Assembly (NCBI GenBank): GCA_905250025.1
Contig: CAJNOJ010000330.1
Coordinates: forward strand, 41,930-105,929
DNA length: 64,000 nt
DNA from: Adineta ricciae
Lineage: Eukaryota > Rotifera > Eurotatoria > Adinetida > Adinetidae
Direction of reading: 5' to 3'
Shown: positions 12,154 to 22,463 of the stretch, one piece after another
Layout: each line of letters begins with the position of its first letter
Numbering within the stretch: the stretch's first letter is position 1
The notes under the pieces: generated by a model
Told to the model about the DNA's origin: nothing
Databases searched by the model: none
Seen by the model: the letters and a program-made list of their open reading frames with translations, nothing else
Program-made: the position numbers and the translations under genes

Positions 12154-14744
12154 ATGCAACAAAGAAAGTATCTTCTTAATTTCAATCTTGTTTTCATCGT
12201 AAGTATTTCATTTAATAACAAATCAAAGTTAATTAATCATCGGATCTTCACTAGATCTTATGTTTTGAATCTGTGCTATCGAATGTATGTCCGAATACAT
12301 CTTGCAATTGTACACTGACGAATAATACCGAGTTGATTATTAGTTGCAACTCGACACCATTCCTAACGCAATTACCAACACTCATACAGAATAGTTTGCA
12401 AAGTACAATAACTCAACTACGTGTTATTACATCGACAGGCAACACAACCGGTCCACTCATACGATTACCAACCGATATATGTTCGTACACAAATTTAATT
12501 GTACTTGATCTATCGTCGAATAGTATCAATGGCACATTGGATACATCGGAATTGAATTGTTTGAGTTCAAAATTGACTCAATTGGATGTTTCGTCGAATA
12601 GTATTGAAAGTATTGATTTAAGTCTTCTGAAAACAACAAAAGTGTTGCAATCTATTGATCTTTCATACAATTCTCTTGGAACTATGCCGACTATCGATGC
12701 ATCGACATACGTTCGTTTTCCTTCAACATTTGTATTATTGAACGTCAGTCACAATCGGTTAACTAGTGTTGATTTTTGGCCCATATTTGTTAAAACAAGT
12801 AAATTATCGTTTTTCTTGTCATCAAAACCGGTTCTCTTTGCTTAGGAAAGGCAATGACAATCGATTTAAGTCATAATATCATTCAGAATTTCACAAATTC
12901 GATTCCAATTTCTGTTGAACAGTTAACTGAAACCCCCGATCCACGCTATTTCTATTTGAATGACAATCACATAACGCATCTGTCCGATCTTTTACTTGAA
13001 CAGTACGGTGCATGTTCGACGCTCGATCCATTGAGTACCGCTTTCTTCGTTGTCGGTATATCGAATGTTTTACTAACACAAAATCCCTTGGTCTGCGATT
13101 GTCAATCGTACAATCTAATCTCCTACATCAATGAAAATATCGAAGATTTTCCGAACATTTACAATGGATCTGCCTTATTGACACAAGCAGTATGCTCGGA
13201 ACCGAATGGACAAAAGTATATATCGGTTGACTTGAGTCAAAATAACTGTGCAAATTATGTTTTGCCAAATATTTCGAATATATTCTGTTCGTTTGCTCCC
13301 AACGGCTCGTATGTAACAATTACACCACCGACGTATTGGCCAACGTCGACAACTGCCAATACTGGGTCAATAGTAAGTATTCGACCGATTGATTTTGTGT
13401 TCTCCTTTAAAACTGAATGCGTAGGTCAATCATTCGGACAGTTCGTCAACATCCGTCGCTTGGTATATCATTTTAGGTGTTATTCTCGGCATAGTTGTCC
13501 TCCTTGCTGCTATCATCGCCGTATGCTATCTATGCCGACATCGACTTTGTCCACAAAAGTATCATTCGAAAAAATTAACTCATACTCGAACAAATGCAAA
13601 TGGTATTTATGAATTTATGACTCGAACCAGTATGATTTCATCGGGAAATAACACAAAATTACCTCATACGAAATCACAACATGCTTCAATGTCAATACTA
13701 GCGAATCGATCTAATCATCAAGCCAACGGCACACAGCGATCGGTATGATAATCATAATGTAATCTACAATATTTCATCTGATTTGTTAGAGTGATGCTGG
13801 TGGCACTGGTTTACCTACGAATTCCAAGCCACTGGAAGACAATGGCAAATGTAAGTAAAACGAATTTTGAATCTTTAGGTTTACATGTACTGACTGTGTA
13901 AGTAGTTATTCATCAAGATTGGAGACACGATCGATATTCGAGGTCTCGATATACATTTTAATTGATTTCTACCGTAGCTAATCAATATATAACTTATCTC
14001 TATTCGATGATTGACATCAAGGTTTTATATTGAGACCGACACTGACAGAATGATTCGATCTTGATAGATGGTTATTTACAATTAATAGTATAAACAGAAC
14101 TTCTCTATTTAGTATCCAACAACGATGGCAGTCAAACAGATTTGCATCCCGATCGATCGAAACCACCCAACGGCCATCTACTTTCAACTCAACATTTTCA
14201 ACAGCAATCGAATAATGATGTGCATCAGACCGGTATTCTACCTCTTCCATCGGTAATCGACGTTGCTACGAATACCGCAAATGGTATCAAGGGAATTCCA
14301 ATATCGGCGTTGCCAATCAAATCTCCGCCAATGTCTCCAACTGCTCTCGATGCAAATACATTCGACATAAGTATTACATCAATTCCGACAGCACCATCGA
14401 AACGCGCGAAGCTTTTACCACCAATCAAAACCGGTAATGTTCTCAATACAACAAATGACAATCTATTGAACACATCAGCAGGTACATTGATTGCTGATCA
14501 GAGACAACAGCGACGCAGTTCATTATGGACTCGAAAACAAAATCAGTCCATCATATCTCCATTACCTCCTCGTCCTCAATCAATGGTAACTCAACGTACA
14601 AATTTTGACTTCGATGGTACATACGACGAGGATACTCCACCGATTCCAACGATTGAAAGTTTAACAACGAAATCAGCAAAACCGATCCGAACTGTTCCAT
14701 TCCTAAATATATCTGTTGTACCTGCCTGGGTAGATCGAGAGTAA
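12154..14744 (+). CDS. Leucine-rich-repeat single-pass membrane receptor
   Basis: Exons 12154-12198, 12255-12798, 12846-13372, 13425-13742, 13790-13850 and 14113-14744 join in frame to 708 aa. A signal peptide covers about residues 1-24 (hydrophobic LVFIILCFESVLS). It is followed by a CPNTSCNCTL cap and leucine-rich repeats with LxxLDLSSNSI, LTQLDVSSNSI, LQSIDLSYNSL and LLNVSHNRL. The C-terminal cap has the Cys cluster NPLVCDCQSYNLISYI, as in LRRCT domains. Many N-glycosylation sequons are present. A TM helix (AWYIILGVILGIVVLLAAII) is followed by CYLCRHRLC and a ~280-residue cytosolic tail that is Ser/Thr/Pro-rich with no recognised kinase or TIR domain. It is likely an adhesion or recognition receptor on the cell surface; ligand and orthologue are unknown. 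A polyadenylation signal lies at 14803. Confidence 0.85.
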
Positions 14745-15190
14745 AGATGGACTCAATCAATGTATAATTTCGTTGCATATATGTTTTCCTTTTCTTAAAC
14801 GAAATAAAATTGAATAGAAAGAAAGGTAAATGCTGTTGTTTTGTTTGCGACCGATTTATTTAAAAAGATGATTTCGTCAATAATAAAACTTCAAAGCAAT
14901 TTATCTAAAACCTACTAAGTTTTAAACGTGCACATGTGTACGTGTATCGTGTGCATGACTTTTCCTCCCCAAATGTTATAAATCGATTGTGCTGTTTTAT
15001 TCTCACGGCTAGCAAAAGATCTTCTAACAGAAAATGAAATCTATCATCCAAAACGAAAGCAAGAAGGAAGAAAGAAAAAACGTATCGAATAAATAATAAG
15101 ATGAATGTAAAGAGAACTAGCCTAGGACGGATGACATAAACAGAAAAAAAGAGTGTGAATATTCTTTTCTTATCTTTATACACTTGATTA
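14745..15190. other. Convergent 3' region between LRR receptor and EF-hand gene
   Basis: This holds the 3' UTRs of two convergent genes, including AATAAA at 14803 for the + gene and at 14882 on the same strand. On the minus strand an open stretch at 14905-15219 runs past the EF-hand stop, but it lacks family similarity and is probably 3' UTR. Confidence 0.5.
14803..14808 (+). promoter_or_regulatory. Polyadenylation signal of the LRR receptor gene
   Basis: AATAAA lies 58 nt after the stop codon and fits the normal 3' UTR distance in this compact genome. Confidence 0.55.
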
Positions 15191-16693
15191 TTAATTTGGT
15201 ACAACTTGTCCGAGTCCACTTTGTTGAAGAATATTTGCTACAGCTGGATTAGCACCATCGAATAGAGCTGCTTGATATACACTGTTTTGAACGCCACCAG
15301 CATGATTTCCATAACTAGCTTGATAGTTGCTAGCGGCTGCAGAGTATGATTGTTGTCCGCCATAGTTTTGTTGATTACCACCTTGAGCCCATTGACGAAA
15401 TTCATCTCGACTGATGGCACCATCTTGATTAGCATCGGCTTGATTAAATATAGCTCGAGCAACATCGAATTGTTGTCCGTCCGCACCTCCAGTTGCATAT
15501 GAACCACTTGCAGCCGCATTAAAATCGAAACTATCATTTTGATTTCCTGCATTTATAGTTCGAGCAGTATTAAACATATGTTGTTGATAGTTGAGCGAGT
15601 CGACAGTGGTATAAGCTGGGCGAACATTGATACCAGGTGGTAGTTGTCCATTATTGAAATCACCACCTGATTGAAAGGCAACATTGAATCCGGCCATGGC
15701 ACCGTAGTCAATATCGAGAATAACATCTTTGAATGCATCTGGGCCGAGTAATTCATTGTAAACTTGGGATGCAGGAATCTGATTAGGGAATCTTTGAAAT
15801 AAAAAACAAAAATTGATGGGAATTTTTGCGTAAAATTATGAATTCCTTACTGTGTTTGTTGTTGTTGTTGTTGTTGCTGCTGCTGTTGCTGTTGATACTG
15901 ACCACCACTTGCGCCAGTCACGCCCTGTTGAGCCCATGTATTAAATTCATCTCGACTGAGTGACCCATTTTGATTAGTATCGACTTGGTTGAAAACAGCT
16001 TTGGTAGCGTCAAATTGTGGTGGACGGTTCGATGATGTTGCAGCTGAAACGGATAATGAGCCCGCACTGGATGACGTCGTTGATCCACCTAAAATACAGA
16101 TGCTTCATTGAAAATGATCTATACAAGCACGTAGTTTTACTATAAGGGCTTATTTCTGGTTGCATACCGCGTTGTTGATATTGTTGTTGTGCGGCTGCAA
16201 CATCGATCTGAATTGGCTGTTGACTGATGCTTCCCACACTGGATGGTGGTTGAGTCGGATAGCCCGTTGGTCGTTGTGGCCCGAAGACACCAATGCCTGT
16301 CCCACCTTGTTGCTGCTGTTGCAGACCAGGTGGCCGAATGATGGGAATACCACCAGCTAGTTGTGGTTGGCTACTCACCGTTCCTTTGGAGAAACCAGTC
16401 GCGACACTGGTGGAATCGAACGTTGTATGCGTGCGTGCTTGGGAGAGATGACTTTGTGTTGGTGATGCACTTCGTACGGTTGTTGTATCCGCAATGGAAG
16501 TTCCATCTATAGTGTTCGTTGGTGAATCTTGTCGTAAATGTGATTCTGTTCGAGTGATATCGCCTGATGTTTCACTCGTAGCACGAATACGTTCGGAGGT
16601 TATTTCCGTTTCTGAAGAAGATGACGATGATGATGAACTACGTGCTGTCATGATGATTGTACACAGTGAAAGAATGTAGTAGATTAGTTTCAA
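15191..16693 (-). CDS. Gln-rich EF-hand calcium-binding protein
   Basis: Exons 16693-16168, 16088-15851 and 15791-15191 join in frame to 454 aa. A short hydrophobic N-terminus (MKLIYYILSLCTIIMTA) could be a signal peptide, followed by a poly-Ser run and a Ser/Thr/Pro/Gln-rich region. Two separated EF-hand loops are visible, DTNQNGSLSRDEF and DANQDGAISRDEF. Each follows a helix ending VFNQV or IFNQA and is followed by a WAQ segment. They look like an internal duplication of one module, separated by about 145 residues. A poly-Gln run ends exon 2. The second module tail ends with QQSGLGQVVPN. Function beyond Ca2+ binding is not deducible. If the start is instead the in-frame ATG at about 16651, the protein would lack the signal-like segment. 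Confidence 0.75.
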
Positions 16694-17685
16694 GGCTAAA
16701 TTGTTGTGTAGTGCGAACTGTCGTGACCACGAGAATAAAAAGAGAAACGAAAAAGAAGTTATCGTTGATAACTAGAAGAAATCTTCGAAGCGTAACGAGC
16801 AACAAGAACGAAGGTAAAACGACTGTGGAGAAAAAGAAAATTGAGCTCACATGCGTGCACTTGTTGAAGACATTCATAGATATATACGGCTCAAATTGAA
16901 CATTACCTTGCTCGTTTCAACCGTGAGATTGAAGTAATTAGAAGAATGATTTTGTAATTTTTCCTTTCAACATTTTTGTTCACGCTTTTTCTCATGATCA
17001 AAAGTTCAATGAACATTTCGATAGATGTCACAAATATCTGACTTCGAGTACATTCTTTATCATCCAGTACCTGCGCTTCTCTTTTCTCTCATGAAGTTAT
17101 GCTGCGGATAAATATTTCTGTCTTAGATATGATGAGCACATCTACTTCTGCGCATTACTCAATTGCATTCCAACATTTTGTTCATAGATGTGACTGGAAT
17201 ATCTATGGCAAAATGGGGAAAAAGCCTCATCAGTATCATAGCTTGTGACGTGCGTGGGATGGGAAAGTGTTTTATTTTTTATTTTTTTCTTTGTGAATAT
17301 ATTTTTCTTTCTTGAAATTATATTCAAAGATTGCATCGGCATATTCTTTTTCTCTTTCCGTTCTTTCATCCATTATTTTTACACAGAAACAACTCAAGCT
17401 GTTACAACCATCATTAACAGTTTATACGTCGTGTCACTTATATGTGGTGTATGCCCCCTCTCTTTTCCTCTCTTTATATATATATATGCACATACATAAC
17501 TTCCTTAAACTATTATTTTGCTCGTAATATGTCGTATGGAAATTTTTATCATTAGTAAAACTTGATGTAAAATGAGTAGGATCGATTTCTTCTCCTATCT
17601 TATCTCATATGAAACGATTAAACATCGCCACTTTTTCATTTCTTCCTTGCAGATTGAAAACTATTTCTGTTCGAATAGTATAGCA
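16694..17685. other. Divergent intergenic region, EF-hand gene and CD164-like gene
   Basis: About 1 kb between divergent starts. It is T-rich and pyrimidine-rich near 17270-17500 with a short TA run at 17473-17486. A CTTGCAG acceptor-like site 35 bp before the CD164-like ATG suggests a 5' UTR intron or a trans-splice site. No coding is supported. Confidence 0.5.
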
Positions 17686-18443
17686 ATGAATACTTCACAA
17701 TCTATGTCAATAGGATTACTTCTCGTCGTACTTCTAAGTAAGATATTTAATGTGTTTGACGATTTATGTGCTTTCGATGTTGTGCATTGTATTTCTCCAT
17801 TACTCTGCTTGATCCTTTTTTTACAAAAGCCGCTTCTTCTTTACTGTAGCTACACCATGCTGTGGCGCATTTTCTAACGAAACGAACAGCAATGTAACAA
17901 CTAACACTAATATGACTTACTCACCAACAATGGTAACCAGTCCAGTGGCCATCTTTAACATCTCTACTAATGCAACAGTAACACAACAAAGTAAAGACTC
18001 CGGTTGCTTTCTGTTCAACTAATTCTTTCGCATTCATGATTTTACATAATACTATTGAAGCGTGTTTTTCATTTATCTAGTTACAACTGCCCAAATAACG
18101 ACTGGTCAAACCGAAGTGAACAGTTCAACTGCAGCTCCAACTGTTCAAACGAGCATGGTAACAAACTATACTACAATCTCTCCCAATACAACAACATCAA
18201 CAATGAATACTACAACTTCGACAACAACAAAACTAACGACAACGACCAGCAAGCCATCCGGTACGACAAGCGGATATTTCTTCGTTTGAATCGTAAAACT
18301 TCTCTGATGTTTTAGGTCGCAAATTCGACGGTCTCTCGTTCGTTGGTGGAATGATACTCGCAACAGGCTTGAGTGCACTGATCTATCTCGTTGTAAGTTA
18401 TTTACGCCGAAATAATCAATTGCCATATTCAAATTTACATTAA
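17686..18443 (+). CDS. CD164: CD164/MUC24-like sialomucin (endolyn)
   Basis: Four exons, 17686-17737, 17850-17990, 18081-18260 and 18316-18443, join in frame to 166 aa. A signal peptide (GLLLVVLL) is followed by a Thr/Ser/Asn-rich mucin ectodomain of about 95 residues with many N-glycosylation sequons and Thr-Thr-Thr runs. The C-terminus reads GRKFDGLSFVGGMILATGL, then a TM helix and a short tail ending LPYSNLH. The block FDxxSFxGG before the TM helix is the signature of CD164/MUC24. The final YSNLH resembles the YxxΦ sorting signal (YHTL in vertebrates) that sends endolyn to lysosomes. Expected role: heavily O-glycosylated cell-surface/endolysosomal adhesion molecule. The ectodomain lacks the vertebrate Cys-rich middle, as far as I can see. 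Confidence 0.85.
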
Positions 18444-19175
18444 AACTATTCTTGTAACGGGATCGGTTTTTTTCTTCTTCTTCAACGTCTAAGTGTGCAT
18501 TTACACTAAAAAAAAGTGGTTGTGAATGTTGATTTATTATGATTATTACTTTTTCTCTCCTTTCTTTCTACAAAAAAACAGAAACCTAAGAATGTGTGAT
18601 AAATTCATTTTTATGCAAACAGTTACAGACAGTTTTTAAAAAAGAACAGTGTGCCTAACAGTTTTTTTTCTCCTTCTGTTTTGAAATGTATTCGAGAATG
18701 TTACTGAATTGAAAGAATAAAAAGTCTATTTTCGATCATTTTCCATGCTAATTTATTAACAAATGTCGAATTTGTTGATCATTCGTATGTTGTTATGTTA
18801 GAAATTCGATCGGCAAGGAGGAATAAAAACAGCAAACATTTAATTGAGACAAAGAAAACAAGTCATTCGATAGTTTTTGTTCATCAGATTTCTTAGTCGT
18901 GCCATTTTTTAGTTGAGAAGAACATGCAAATAGACAACAGACTACATTGGATTGTTCTTTTGCGAATTACTTTTCATAAAGTGTTGTTGTAAATGACATT
19001 TCAATTAGATTGATTCCAAAATTATTCAAAATGGTAGAACAATAAAACAAGCCTGTAGAGTGGAAAGTGTAATCAAGTAGAAGACAGGTCAATATTGAAA
19101 ATGAACTATGAAATATCCATGACCTGACAAATTGAAAACGCGCATCGTTATTCACTTTTTTTTCGCTTGAAAGTC
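18444..19175. other. Intergenic region, CD164-like 3' UTR to REEP promoter
   Basis: AT-rich. AATAAA at 18716-18721 is a good polyadenylation signal for the sialomucin gene, giving a ~280-nt 3' UTR. Nothing coding is supported in the rest. Confidence 0.5.
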
Positions 19176-19667
19176 ATGATAATTAGCTTTTTTACCTATC
19201 GTTTATTATCTATTCTCATTGGCATTCTCTATCCTTCCTATCAAACTTATAAATCTCTAAAATATCAACAGCATGATCAATATCAACCTCTCCTGTGCTA
19301 TTGGACTTCCATTAATCTGTTTCATATATGGGAATTGATATTCGATCAGTTGCTTTCGCTAATTGTTCCGTTTTACTATGAATTGAAGTTATTTCTGATC
19401 TTTTGGTTAACTTATAAGAATATTTCACAATTGCTATTCTCTCAGTTTATACTGATATATTTGGATAGATACGAAGATGATATTGATTACTTGTTTAATA
19501 ATACAATACAGAGAATAACAGAGATTTGTTTCAAATTAGCCGTTTTTGTATTGAATCAACAGCGAATTATTTCGACAAATGATCGAATGGACAAACAGAA
19601 TGAACAATTTCGGATAAAAACTAACTTTGCCTCCCAATATCGACGAATGAATCCTATCCAACGATAA
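19176..19667 (+). CDS. REEP/TB2-DP1/HVA22 family ER-shaping protein
   Basis: A single exon of 163 aa. The TB2/DP1/HVA22 domain fills residues 1-110: ILIGILYPSYQTYKSLK, then a CYWTSINLFHIWELIFDQ segment and FYYELKLFLIFWLTYKN. These match the family order LYPAYxSYKA - WxVFALYTVxE - FYYELK. Hydrophobic hairpins insert in the ER membrane; family members bend tubules and, in the REEP1-4 branch, bind microtubules. The C-terminal ~50 residues are hydrophilic and short. ATG 19176 is chosen because it starts directly before the first membrane segment, as in REEP1-4. Which of REEP1-4 or 5-6 it corresponds to is unclear. AATAAA follows at 19756. Confidence 0.88.
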   Translation: MIISFFTYRLLSILIGILYPSYQTYKSLKYQQHDQYQPLLCYWTSINLFHIWELIFDQLLSLIVPFYYELKLFLIFWLTYKNISQLLFSQFILIYLDRYEDDIDYLFNNTIQRITEICFKLAVFVLNQQRIISTNDRMDKQNEQFRIKTNFASQYRRMNPIQR

Positions 19668-19804
19668 TCGTAGAGTCAGATCAGAGAAAATTATTCTTCA
19701 ATACGTATGTCTTTGTTTTTTGGAAACTTGAATTTCTGTACATTATAAACTCACCAATAAAAAAAAGCATATGCACGCTCACAAAAAAATATCGGAAAAA
19801 TCAG

Positions 19805-21214
19805 TTATGTCTCTTCTTCATCATCACTCCATTCATCTCGGTTCAAAACTTGTCCTAATGATCGTGTGGTATCCTGTCTTCGTTCAGGATTTTTCAAGGA
19901 GATTTCGTATTCTTCTTGTTCTTTCTTCACCGATCCCCAAACAAGTATATCGTCCGAACAAGAGTACAGTTCAACTAATGAACGATTATATATACAAGCA
20001 CTGACAGGCATCAGATGCCCACTCAATGTTGACAACCGTTGTCCGGAGAAAATGTCGTACACACGAATGAATTTACCACATGGTACGTAAACAAGACCTT
20101 TAGTTTGATCGTGTTTCATTTGTGCACATGCCATTGTCAACATACGCATATTATTCGTTGGTACCAAGCCGTAATTCACCAGTAGGCGTTGACCATTATT
20201 GATATTCCATAGATACATCAAGTCATCCGCACCGACTGTTAGCAAATGCGTATTATCTGGTAGAAATTCGAGAGATTTGACACCGCGATGGTGAGCAACA
20301 GAGGATACTGTCGTTGCACGAGGTTTGACTTGATCATTATCGGTTAGAATATTATCACGATCGAGTGACATGTAATGATTGCGAGAACTACGAATGTCAG
20401 TAAATAATACTCGGCCATCAACCCTATGAAGAGGGAAACTTCAAAATATAACGTCAAAAAAGAGCGTTATCATTTACCCTCCACTGGCTAATAGGTATGG
20501 ACTATTATTAAACCATTTGATTAGACAGACACCTTTTTTCGTATGAGAATGGATAATATGTGAATTAGAACCGGTTCGAATATCAATCAAACGTAGATCG
20601 CCATTTTCATGTGCTACTGCAATGATCGATGTATCTGCTACCGATGGTATTTGAGCTGCGTAAGCAAAGTTATTAAATTCGTAATCATCGACCAGCTAAA
20701 TAGGAGGTTCATCTTTGCTATGTACAATCCTTTCTGCTTCGTCTTACTTTCACTCGATTAGTATCCCATATTTTCAATTTCTTGTCCAAACCAAGTGTAA
20801 TGAACATTCCATTGTCATTTGAATACCAAATAAGTGAACAGATATTATGTGTGTGATGATCTCGATTAGTATTTCGATCAATTTGAAAGACGATAGGATG
20901 CGTAGCGACAAGACTCGAAGGAAACATATCATGGCAACATATGTGTCCATTGGAACCACCGGATAAAAGACTAAAGTCGATATGTTCTAGTCAATGCTTC
21001 TCAAACTTTGAGATGACACTCACTAACGATATTCAGATTGATCAAGATCCATCGTCGATATTGAAGAATGATGATAACTTGTCAAATCACGATATTTACA
21101 TAGAGTAAAATCAGCAAGCCGACGTGTTTGTTCAATGTGAATAAACGATTGTTCAAGACCATATTCACGTGCACGTAGAAGATTGACACGATTTGGTGCA
21201 CGGTATTTCTCCAT
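19805..21214 (-). CDS. ERCC8: ERCC8/CSA, WD40 repair factor
   Basis: Exons 21214-21024, 20970-20748, 20695-20478 and 20423-19805 join in frame to 416 aa (human CSA 396). WD40 repeats are visible: YLLSGGSNGHICCHD; IWYSNDNGMFITLGLDKKL followed by KIWDTNRVK; VAHENGDLRLIDIR; LEFLPDNTHLLTVGADD followed by LMYLWNINNGQR; and GKFIRVYDIFSGQRLSTLSG. The C-terminus is acidic (EWSDDEEET), like CSA. The family protein is the substrate receptor of the CUL4-DDB1 ubiquitin ligase that acts with CSB in transcription-coupled nucleotide excision repair. The start is set at the Met of MEKYRAPNRVN, since a TTTTTAG acceptor-like site precedes it; an upstream in-frame ATG at 21259 is possible. It is divergent from the coiled-coil gene 275 bp away, probably sharing a promoter. 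Confidence 0.9.
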
Positions 21215-21488
21215 ACGTGATCTAAAAAGTCGGAAATGTATGTAATGTTGATTACTCAATCACATCACATTCGAAAACTTCGTCGTTATTCTATTGGTCC
21301 CAATAGTTCAATAAATTTCAATTGATTTCAAAATCTCAAATTCTTTTTTCAGTTTGAATTCTTATTCTCGAAAATCAGTCTTTCTTTGTTCTTTTTGTTC
21401 TCATCGTTCTCTAGATGTCGCTCGGTACAGTTGTCTTTGTTCTCACTTCCAACGATTCATTTATCATTCATTCTTTCAGTTCATATTC

Positions 21489-22217
21489 ATGACTCTTCAA
21501 CTTCTTGAAGCTACTCTTACTCAAGGTCCATCCTGCTCCGCTGACGATATTGCTGAACTTGAAGTTCATGTTCGGAATGAGATCGAACACTATGTTCAAC
21601 TAGAAATCGAACGAGAACTGTATGAACTGGTTCAATCAACAACGAATGATTCTTTACTGACACCTGCAGTATGTTCAACATACTTATCCGGCGGGGAAAT
21701 GAGTAATGAAACATCGAAAAAACGCATTAAAAATGACAGCGATGCTGCGAAATCAAGTGCAAAGACGAGCATGGAACTCGATCAACAATTGACGAAATTG
21801 AAAAATAAATATTTAACAGTAAGACTTTTGATCCACTTTCTTCTGAATATCATTCTGTTTTCATAGAAAATCGCCGGCCCGTTAGCAACACTAGAAGCGT
21901 TGAAACTGATTGTTGAAAAGCAAAACAACGAGAAAGTGCAATTGGAGAACGAAATTCAAAAACTTAAACAACTATACGAAGAATATAGTCAATATGATGA
22001 GTATTCAACAAAAATGTTAGAAAACATCAAAATTCTTAATCAAACACAACTGGCTGTTTCGAAACATGAATCTCTCACAGATACATCGACATCCAACGAT
22101 AACAATCTTGATATCGACCAATTTGAACATCTCTCCACTTTATTGTTTCATAAAATCTTGCATTTACCTTTAGTCGATATGAAACCTAAACATTTACATA
22201 AGCCAGAAAAGAAATAG
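21489..22217 (+). CDS. Orphan coiled-coil protein
   Basis: Two exons, 21489-21818 and 21867-22217, give 226 aa (LTKIAGPL across the junction). There is no family I recognise. Residues 15-60 are acidic and helical (IAELEVHVRNEIEHYVQLEI). A basic Ser/Lys stretch (KKRIKNDSDAAKSSAK) follows near 85-100. Residues 115-170 have clear heptads (LEALKLIVEKQNN, LENEIQKLKQLYEEY), so a coiled coil is likely. The tail is short and basic (KPKHLHKPEKK). It could be a subunit of a cytoskeletal, kinetochore or tethering complex, but nothing in the sequence decides that. ATG 21489 is chosen because the frame upstream is Ser/Phe/Cys-rich and looks non-coding. A polyadenylation signal lies at 22246. Confidence 0.7.
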
Positions 22218-22463
22218 CGATGTACATTTTGTGTGAAAATAACTAAATAAACCTCTTAGCGCAATCCCTATGGGATTAAACTGCACGCGCGTTGTAAATC
22301 AGATGTTCCTCGTTTTCTGCCTGATGCTCTGGCGTTTCACGTCGTGTGTAGTAATAAGAACCGTGTTAAAACCAATCTATGCGTTTATTTGATCACTGTA
22401 GAAAAAGAAAAACAAGACAAAAATAAAAGAAAAGAGACATTTTCAACAGGCATCCATCTACGA

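Noticed and set aside
18055-18432. Asn-rich plus-strand and Val-rich minus-strand ORFs
   Set aside because: They are other frames of the Thr-rich exon of the CD164-like gene.
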